A stretch of 8,219 bases of DNA from an uncultured Asticcacaulis sp. Its GTDB lineage: Bacteria; Pseudomonadota; Alphaproteobacteria; Caulobacterales; Caulobacteraceae. The stretch lies in the NCBI GenBank assembly GCA_946482045.1, contig CAMLPZ010000191.1, positions 1 to 8,219 on the forward strand. The letters are read 5' to 3'. The position numbers and the translations under genes were made by a program. Positions 1-5,493 of the stretch are shown here, piece after piece; the stretch's first letter is position 1, and each line of letters begins with the position of its first letter. The notes below the pieces were generated by a model that did no database searches, was not told the origin of the DNA, and saw only the letters and a program-made list of their open reading frames with translations.

Positions 1-806
1 ACTTCGTGACCGCCATGATGGCCTTCTTCCTGCTGATGTGGCTGATCAACACGACTTCTCCAGAACAGAAGCGCGGCGTGGCGGACTATTTCGCCCCGGC
101 CAACGTATCGCAGTCGACCTCGGGTTCCGGCGGGATTCTCGGCGGCAATGCCTTGGGCGAGGACGGCAACAAGAACGAAGGCACAATGTCCTTCATCGAG
201 CAGATGGCGCCCAAGCCGCCCGAAACCCAGGACCGCGACGGCAAGACCACCGAATCCGCCGCCAAGGGGGCCGCCGCCGATTCCGAGACCGACGCCCAGA
301 AGCAGGAACAGCAGAATTTCCAGAGCGCGGCCGAATCGCTGCGTCAGGCCTTGCAGGACATGCCCGAACTGGCCGAACTGTCGAAGAATATCCTGGTCGA
401 CCAGACACCCGAGGGTCTGCGCATCCAGTTGATCGACCAGGAAGGCCGCTCCATGTTCAATTCGAACTCAGCCGAGCCCAATGATCGCGCCAAGGTGCTG
501 CTGCGCGCGGTTGCCAAGGTCGTCAACAACCTGCCCAACCGCGTCTCGATCACCGGCCACACGTCGGGCACCGCAGGGACGGGTACGCAGAACCCGCGCG
601 ATTGGCGCCTGTCGGCCGACCGCGCCGACGCCTCACGCGCCGTGCTCCAGGCCGCCGGCGTCGACCAGGATCGCATCGCCCAGGTGTCCGGCAAGGCCGC
701 CAAGGAACCGCTCTATCCGGACGACCCGTCGCTGGCCGGCAACCGGCGTATCGCCATCGTCCTGCTTCGCGAAGCCCCGGTTTTGCCGCAGAATCCAAAT
801 ATGTAG
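1..806 (+). CDS. motB: Flagellar motor stator protein MotB, 5' end cut off by the window
   Basis: MotB forms the ion-conducting stator with MotA in the inner membrane and anchors it to peptidoglycan. The open frame runs to the left edge: bases 3-5 encode Phe, and bases 1-2 (ac) fit the end of the Asp codon in the family motif YADF, the proton-binding Asp of the channel (Asp32 in E. coli). The GTG at 6 is therefore an internal Val, not a start. The single transmembrane helix follows (FVTAMMAFFLLMWLIN, about 3-50), then a plug-like segment, a hydrophilic Gln/Glu/Ala-rich linker (about 180-340) and a C-terminal OmpA-like peptidoglycan-binding domain. That domain shows SITGHT (546-563), WRLSADRADASR (603-638) and NRRIAIVLL (741-767). 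The Asp that usually follows GHT is Ser here (564-566). The stop is TAG at 804. The partner motA is not in the window. The identification is secure; only the N-terminus is missing. Confidence 0.94.
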   Translation, partial: FVTAMMAFFLLMWLINTTSPEQKRGVADYFAPANVSQSTSGSGGILGGNALGEDGNKNEGTMSFIEQMAPKPPETQDRDGKTTESAAKGAAADSETDAQKQEQQNFQSAAESLRQALQDMPELAELSKNILVDQTPEGLRIQLIDQEGRSMFNSNSAEPNDRAKVLLRAVAKVVNNLPNRVSITGHTSGTAGTGTQNPRDWRLSADRADASRAVLQAAGVDQDRIAQVSGKAAKEPLYPDDPSLAGNRRIAIVLLREAPVLPQNPNM

Positions 807-828
807 CTGATCACGCGGTTGCAGCCCC

Positions 829-857
829 TTGACGGCGCGTAGATTGCAAGCACACTT
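829..857 (+). promoter_or_regulatory. Weak candidate promoter for bpt
   Basis: TTGACGG at 829-835 matches the -35 element described for Caulobacter housekeeping-sigma promoters (TTGACGS). Fourteen bases later, GCACACTT (850-857) matches the expected -10 element GCTANAWC only in part: the first G and C and the W position agree. It lies in the 95-base gap between the motB stop and bpt, the right place for a bpt promoter. The poor -10 keeps confidence low, and read-through from motB is the alternative. Confidence 0.25.
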
Positions 858-905
858 ATGACAAGGGGCGAGTCCGGTTTCATGCAGGTCGCGGCGTTTC
901 AATGA
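858..905 (+). CDS. Possible 15-codon leader ORF overlapping the bpt start
   Basis: An ATG at 858 opens a frame encoding MTRGESGFMQVAAFQ, which ends with TGA at 903-905. This stop overlaps the bpt start at 902-904 as ATGA, the arrangement often seen in translationally coupled genes. A second in-frame ATG lies at 882. The run AAGGGG (863-868) lies inside the frame, upstream of the ATG at 882, but at 13 bases it is far for a ribosome binding site. bpt itself has only a weak AGG (886-888) 13 bases upstream. Coupling could help bpt initiation, but so short an ORF arises easily by chance and the peptide resembles nothing I know. Confidence 0.15.
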   Translation: MTRGESGFMQVAAFQ

Positions 906-1633
906 GTGAGCATTTTCCAGGGCGCAAGCTCAGATATTACCTGACCATCCCCGGTCCCTGCCCCTATCTGGCGGGACAGGAGGAGCGCAAGGTATTCGTG
1001 CACCTGCCGCCGCTGGAGGCCATCGGCGTCAACGACCAGCTGTCCGCCATCGGGTTCCGCCGCTCCCAGAACATCGCCTACCGCCCTGCCTGCCAGAACT
1101 GCCGCGCCTGCCAGTCGGTGCGCATTCCGGTCAAGCGTTATGTGCCGTCCCGTTCCGACAAGCGCGTGCTCAAGGCGAATAAGGACCTGACCAAGGCTTT
1201 CGTCGAGGCAGAGGCCAGCCGCGAACAGTTCGAACTGCTGCAAAAGTACCTCCAGACACGTCATCCCGACGGTGGCATGATCGACATGACGTGGCCCGAT
1301 CTGGTCGCCATGATCGAGGACACCCTGGTCCGCACCCACCTGATCGAATACCGGCTGGATGGCCGGCTGGTCGCCTGCGTGCTGGTCGACGCGCTGAATG
1401 ACGGCCTGTCTCTGGTCTACAGCTTCTACGACCCTGAGCTCAGCGGCCGGTCACTGGGACGCTTCATCATCCTCGACCATATCGACCAGGCCAACCGCGC
1501 TGGTTACGACTACGTCTATCTGGGCTACTGGGTGAAGGACAGCCCGAAGATGGATTACAAGGCGCGCTACCAGCCGCTGGAAGCCCTGACCGACTTCGGC
1601 TGGCAGGAAATCAATCCGTTCGGTTCCGACTAA
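902..1633 (+). CDS. bpt: Aspartate/glutamate leucyltransferase (bacterial protein transferase, ATE family)
   Basis: Bpt moves leucine from Leu-tRNA to proteins with N-terminal Asp or Glu, creating a primary N-degron that ClpS delivers to the ClpAP protease (EC 2.3.2.29, cytoplasmic). The protein has 243 residues, a normal length for the family. The N-terminal ATE domain shows GPCPYL with Cys20 and the signature GFRRSQNIAYRPACQNCRAC (51-70), including Cys64, Cys67 and Cys70, followed by SVRIPV. The C-terminal ATE domain has the GNAT-like core SLVYSFYDPELSGRSLGRF and VYLGYWVKDSPKMDYKARYQP. Older annotations call such proteins arginyl-tRNA-protein transferase; bacterial members of this short form are leucyl-transferases. 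The ATG at 902 is chosen because the family N-terminus (PGRKLRYYLTIPGPCPYL) starts just after it; the ribosome binding site is weak. bpt lies 95 bases after motB and 151 bases before the next start, so it may be transcribed alone. Confidence 0.95.
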   Translation: MSEHFPGRKLRYYLTIPGPCPYLAGQEERKVFVHLPPLEAIGVNDQLSAIGFRRSQNIAYRPACQNCRACQSVRIPVKRYVPSRSDKRVLKANKDLTKAFVEAEASREQFELLQKYLQTRHPDGGMIDMTWPDLVAMIEDTLVRTHLIEYRLDGRLVACVLVDALNDGLSLVYSFYDPELSGRSLGRFIILDHIDQANRAGYDYVYLGYWVKDSPKMDYKARYQPLEALTDFGWQEINPFGSD

Positions 1634-1674
1634 GGCGGTTTGCTCCGCATAACGAGACGGCGGACAAAGCCCTT

Positions 1675-1694
1675 ATATTTCAACGATGAAATAT
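1675..1694. repeat. Perfect 8-bp inverted repeat in an AT-rich island upstream of the receptor gene
   Basis: The arms ATATTTCA (1675-1682) and TGAAATAT (1687-1694) are exact reverse complements around the 4-base centre ACGA. They sit in a run that is almost all A and T (about 1673-1705), inside an otherwise GC-rich window and about 90 bases before the receptor start. It could be an operator for a dimeric regulator of the receptor. It could also be a weak hairpin ending bpt transcription, since T-rich sequence follows, although an all-AT stem would be unstable. The repeat is a fact of the sequence; the role is inference. The rest of the 1634-1784 gap holds no gene or promoter I can defend. Confidence 0.6.
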
Positions 1695-1784
1695 TATTTA
1701 TTTTGCTCTGTCGTCAGACGGATGATGCAGGTGTGTGCGTTACACTTCCATAACACGCCACATTTCGTATCAAGGTTATCATTC

Positions 1785-4262
1785 ATGCTCCAGCGTTCCG
1801 CCCGTCGTTCCTTTCCCACACGCCGGACCCTGCGCTTAGGCGCCAGCGCCGCCACGCTCGGCGTCGCCCTTTTTGCCCAAGCCGTTTTGGCGCAGACGTC
1901 CACACAGCCTGCGCAAACGCAGACACCGCCGCCGGTTCAGACGACGCCCGCGCAGCCAGCGGCCCAGCCCCAGACAACGGAAGCCCCGGCTGCCCAAACG
2001 CCCGCCCAAGGCACGGCCCAAGGTGAAGCTCAGGCCGGCGATCAGCAGGGCGCCGTGACGATCACGGCGCAAAAGCCCGCCGTCCAGAACAAGGTCGATC
2101 GCGACGTCTACGACGTCAAGCAGGACCCGCAGTCGGCGACCGGCACCGCCGCCGACGTGCTGAACAACGTCCCGGCGGTTACAGTCGACCAGGACGGCAG
2201 CGTCTCCTTACGCGGCAACAACAATGTCCAGGTCTATGTCAATGGCAAGAAGTCGGCGCAGATGCAGGGCGATAACCGCGCCTTCAGTCTGCAAAGCATG
2301 TCGGGCGACGATATCGACTCTGTCGAGGTCATGACCAACCCGTCGGCCGCCTTCGGTTCGGACAGCGCTGGCGGCATCATCAACATCGTTATGAAACGCG
2401 GCCGCAGCCTTCGGCCGCAAACGTCCTACAACGTCACCGTTGGTGATCAAGGCCGCGGCATGGTCGGCTTCCGCACAGGCAAGACCTTCGGCGACAAGCT
2501 GACCGTCAACGCCAATGTCAACGTCAACCGGAACATGTCCGGCGGCGGATGGGGTGGTGGCAGCCGCAAGAACCGCTCGATCAACGACCGGGAACGCCTG
2601 GACCCGACGACTGGCGCAGTCATCCGCCGCGACCTGACCCAGACAGTCTCCAAGACCTATAGCGACGGCGTGAACGGTAATATCGGCGTCAACTACAACC
2701 TGTCGGACTTCGACACGCTGGAAGCGCAGCTCGACTATCGCAAGAGCAATAACCGCAGTGAAAGCACCCAGGAGACGCAAAGCTTCGACAGTGCGGGAAT
2801 CCTCACCAGTGACCGTCCGTCCCTTCGCGACTCCACGCGCAACCAGGAAAACATGAGCATGGGGCTCAGCTACGATCGGCGCGGCGAACCTGGCAGCGCC
2901 GAAGCCTTCAAGATGCAGTGGGTTCACAGCCAGAGCCTGAACAGCAGTCAGACTTTGATCCACAATATCAATCGCCTGCCCGCACAGGCCGACACCTATT
3001 CGGCCCAGGCCAGCAAGTCCAAGGACTTCGTCGATACCTTCAGCGGTGACTGGACGCACCCTCTGCTCGAAAGCGAGACCGAAAGCCGCCAGCTGCAACT
3101 CGGCTGGAATATCGAACATACGGTCAGCGACCAGTATACCTACCAATCTCTGACCCTGACCACACCGGTGACGCCGCCCGAGGCGCCGCGCACATCGTCG
3201 ATCAGCCAATTCGATTCCGATGAGTGGCTGACCGCCGCATATGCCACCTTTGAGCGCAAGAGCGGCAAGTTCGGCTACCAGGCCGGCCTCCGTATCGAGA
3301 ACCTGCATCAGGAGCTTCTATTCTCGAACCCGACTTCGACAACCCCAGCGACGTCTATCACACGTGACAGCGTCAACTTCAGCCCCAGCCTGTTTTTGAC
3401 CTACGATGTGAGTGAGCAGGACAAGCTGAAGTTTGTCTACAGCCAGAAAATGCAGCGTCCGCAGGCGCGGCAATTGAACCCGTTGATCATCTTCAGCGAG
3501 GACGGTCTTTATGCGCGTTCGGGTAATGCCGACCTCAAGCCGGAAATGACCGACAAGTTCGAGGTGAGCTATAACCGCTCCAACAAGGGCATGAACTTCA
3601 ACGGTCAACTCTTCTACGACTCGACCGAGGACACGATCAATCAGGTCAGCACATTCCTGCCCGGCCAGCCGAATGTGCTGCTGACCACGACGCAAAATGC
3701 CGGCACGCGCAAACGCGCAGGCGTCAATGGCAATCTCGACCTCAATTCGGCCGATCGCAAGTTCGGGCTGAATGTGAATGCCAATTACAACTATTCGGTT
3801 ACGAACTATACCGACCTGGCCACTGGCCTGCCAGTAGAACGCAAGGGGCCAAGCTCCATGGTGCGGACACGGTTCCAATACCGCCAGAACGACAAAAACA
3901 ACTACCAGATTGTCCTCTTCCACATGGGAAAACGCACCGATACCGAAAGCTATTCAACGCCCTTCACGCGCCTGAACCTGTCCTATCAGTACTCCTTCAT
4001 CCCCAACAAGGCAGTGCTGAGCATTAATGCCTCGGGTCTCCGTATCGGCGATGTCAGCCGACGGTACACCGAAACCAGCACGGTCCGCGGCTACAGCGAA
4101 ACCCTCGATCCAGGCGTCAGCGTTATGGCCAGCCTGCGCTACACCTTCGGTGCTGTGCGCGCTGGACGCAACAATCAGGACGGCGGTAACTGGCGCGATC
4201 GCCAGGGCGGTCCGGGTGGCGGACGCGGCGGGTTCCCGGGCGGACCTCCGGGCGGATTCTAG
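1785..4262 (+). CDS. TonB-dependent outer-membrane receptor, OMP_b-brl_3 type, substrate unknown
   Basis: This 825-residue outer-membrane receptor would take up an unidentified ligand using TonB energy. The ATG at 1785 is preferred over the in-frame ATG at 1686: AAGG lies 9 bases upstream (1772-1775) and the protein then starts with a textbook signal peptide, with an Arg-rich N-region, hydrophobic core 18-35 and cleavage after AVLA (residue 36). A Gln/Pro/Ala/Thr-rich linker (37-88) leads to a TonB-box-like stretch AVTITAQK (90-97). The plug (about 98-206) shows ADVLNNVPAVTVDQDGSVSLRG and ends in SVEVMTNPSAAFGSDSAG followed by GIINIVMKRG. The barrel fills about 207-789, with KFVYSQKMQRPQARQLNP and NADLKPEMTDKFEVSY typical of the family, and closes with VMASLRYTFG. 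A Gly-rich tail (790-825) then ends in Phe. No FecR regulator, siderophore gene or ABC importer is adjacent, so the ligand cannot be named. Its TAG stop overlaps the stop of the convergent MFS gene. Confidence 0.9.
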   Translation: MLQRSARRSFPTRRTLRLGASAATLGVALFAQAVLAQTSTQPAQTQTPPPVQTTPAQPAAQPQTTEAPAAQTPAQGTAQGEAQAGDQQGAVTITAQKPAVQNKVDRDVYDVKQDPQSATGTAADVLNNVPAVTVDQDGSVSLRGNNNVQVYVNGKKSAQMQGDNRAFSLQSMSGDDIDSVEVMTNPSAAFGSDSAGGIINIVMKRGRSLRPQTSYNVTVGDQGRGMVGFRTGKTFGDKLTVNANVNVNRNMSGGGWGGGSRKNRSINDRERLDPTTGAVIRRDLTQTVSKTYSDGVNGNIGVNYNLSDFDTLEAQLDYRKSNNRSESTQETQSFDSAGILTSDRPSLRDSTRNQENMSMGLSYDRRGEPGSAEAFKMQWVHSQSLNSSQTLIHNINRLPAQADTYSAQASKSKDFVDTFSGDWTHPLLESETESRQLQLGWNIEHTVSDQYTYQSLTLTTPVTPPEAPRTSSISQFDSDEWLTAAYATFERKSGKFGYQAGLRIENLHQELLFSNPTSTTPATSITRDSVNFSPSLFLTYDVSEQDKLKFVYSQKMQRPQARQLNPLIIFSEDGLYARSGNADLKPEMTDKFEVSYNRSNKGMNFNGQLFYDSTEDTINQVSTFLPGQPNVLLTTTQNAGTRKRAGVNGNLDLNSADRKFGLNVNANYNYSVTNYTDLATGLPVERKGPSSMVRTRFQYRQNDKNNYQIVLFHMGKRTDTESYSTPFTRLNLSYQYSFIPNKAVLSINASGLRIGDVSRRYTETSTVRGYSETLDPGVSVMASLRYTFGAVRAGRNNQDGGNWRDRQGGPGGGRGGFPGGPPGGF

Positions 4263-5446
4263 AGCTTAGTCTGCAAAAAGGCATGGCTCTGGCGGGCGAG
4301 GTAAAGACCGACGCTTACGGATGCCAAGGCCATGCCGATAAGCACAAGCAGAAGCGTCATCACGCCGGACTGCGCCAATAGACCGGCTGCCGTGAAGGGC
4401 GCCGCCGCCTGGACGACCGAGCCCAGGCGACGGATGCGGCCCATGAGCGGCGGATAACGCTCAGGACCGAAAATGGCCAGCGGCACCGTGCCTGAAGTTA
4501 TCGAAACGACACCGACCCCCGCCCCGTAAAGCACAAGGGCGGGAATGCTCAGGCTCGACACGCCTGCTATAAGCACTATCCCCACCGTCAGCGCGGCAAT
4601 ACCCGCCAGCATGGAGACGTAAGGCGGCCAACGCCGGCCAAGCGTCAGCTCCAGCACGCGCGCGCAGACCTGCGACGGCCCGACCATGGCGCTCAGGGTC
4701 ACGGCTTCGGTCATACTGAAACCCCGCCCGGTCAGAACGGCGTGCATATGCACGGCCATGACAGCAACCAGCGCCATCTCGAGCGTCACCACGACCGCCA
4801 GCGCCATGTAGATCCGCGCCTCGATCCCTTTCACATGGACAGTGGCCTGCGGACGGCGGGTGACGGATGCAGAATCGGCAGGCTCGGGCACGGCGAACAG
4901 ATAGAGCGGCAGGCAAACGGCCAGGTGAATGCCGGCGAAGATCAGACAGGTCGTTCGCCAGCCGAACTGGAGTTCCAGAAAATGGCTGAGCGGCCAGAAG
5001 GCCGTGCTGGCGAACCCGCCCCAAAGGGCAATCTGGATGATGGCCGAGCGTCCGGTCGAACCGAACAGGCGTCCGGCCGTGCCGAAGGCGGCGTCATAAA
5101 GACCGCTGCCCATGGCCAGGCCCATGACACCCCACGCGGCGACATACATAACCAGATTTGGCGAAATGGCGATCAGTGCCAGTCCGGCGGCGAACAGCAA
5201 GGCGCTTAGACTGAGGACCAGACGCCCCTGCCCGGCTCCGACATAACGTCCCGCCGACGACGAAACAGTCGCCGAGACCAGGGTGCCGATCGAATAGCCG
5301 CCGACGACCCAGGCGTAATTCCAGCCGGTATCGGCAACAATTGGTTTTGACAGGGCGGTCAGCAAATAGAGCGAGGTACCGAACGCAACCAATTGCCCGG
5401 CGCCCAGCGCCGATACGACCTTAAACCTTTGCCAGTCCACCCGCAT
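4259..5446 (-). CDS. MFS transporter with 12 predicted membrane helices, substrate unknown
   Basis: This 395-residue inner-membrane protein of the major facilitator superfamily has about twelve hydrophobic segments in two groups of six, separated by a polar loop (PADSASVTRRPQATVHVKG, about 190-208). Family-like features are WNYAWVVGGYSIGTLVSATVS in helix 2, a degenerate motif A after it (SSAGRYVGAGQGRLVL), GLAMGSGLYDAAFGTAGRLF in helix 4 and LWGGFASTAFWPLS in helix 5. Together these resemble a widespread proteobacterial MFS group whose substrate I do not know. I chose the ATG at 5446 because AGGGGAG stands about 8 bases upstream; a TTG at 5464 would add six residues but lacks a better ribosome binding site. 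The gene follows parC by 47 bases on the same strand, so read-through from parC is likely. Its TAG stop (4261-4259) shares CTAG with the receptor gene's stop, so no terminator fits between them. Confidence 0.88.
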   Translation of the reverse strand: MRVDWQRFKVVSALGAGQLVAFGTSLYLLTALSKPIVADTGWNYAWVVGGYSIGTLVSATVSSSAGRYVGAGQGRLVLSLSALLFAAGLALIAISPNLVMYVAAWGVMGLAMGSGLYDAAFGTAGRLFGSTGRSAIIQIALWGGFASTAFWPLSHFLELQFGWRTTCLIFAGIHLAVCLPLYLFAVPEPADSASVTRRPQATVHVKGIEARIYMALAVVVTLEMALVAVMAVHMHAVLTGRGFSMTEAVTLSAMVGPSQVCARVLELTLGRRWPPYVSMLAGIAALTVGIVLIAGVSSLSIPALVLYGAGVGVVSITSGTVPLAIFGPERYPPLMGRIRRLGSVVQAAAPFTAAGLLAQSGVMTLLLVLIGMALASVSVGLYLARQSHAFLQTKL

Positions 5447-5471
5447 CCCCGCTCCCCTCGCCAACCCTGCG

Positions 5472-5490
5472 ACGGAGCGGAAGGCTCCAT
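5472..5490 (-). other. Small hairpin between parC and the MFS gene
   Basis: In the minus-strand RNA, AUGGAGC and GCUCCGU can pair over seven positions (one is a G-U wobble) around the 5-base loop CUUCC. It begins four bases after the parC stop. No run of U follows, so it does not look like a complete rho-independent terminator. It could dampen read-through or mark an RNA processing site between the two coding regions. A 7-bp hairpin in GC-rich sequence can also be chance. Confidence 0.3.
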
Positions 5491-5493
5491 CGA

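Noticed and set aside
6..8. GTG at 6 as a gene start
   Set aside because: It is the Val of the MotB membrane motif DFVTAMMAFF; the frame stays open to the window edge.
1635..1648. Terminator hairpin just after bpt (GCGG and CCGC)
   Set aside because: The stem is only 4 bp with a 6-base loop and no T-run follows.
1686..1784. Longer N-terminus for the receptor starting at the ATG at 1686
   Set aside because: It would add 33 residues before an otherwise perfect signal peptide, its ATG lies inside the AT-rich palindrome, and the ATG at 1785 has a well-placed AAGG upstream.
2208..3308. 366-codon open frame on the minus strand inside the receptor gene
   Set aside because: It lies wholly antisense to a strongly supported receptor gene. 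The translation is a low-information Val/Ala/Leu/Asp mix with no recognisable domain, as expected for the complement of GC-rich coding sequence.
5447..5464. TTG start for the MFS gene at 5464
   Set aside because: The added residues (starting TTG, then ARGAG) are encoded by the purine-rich run that makes a good ribosome binding site for the ATG at 5446.
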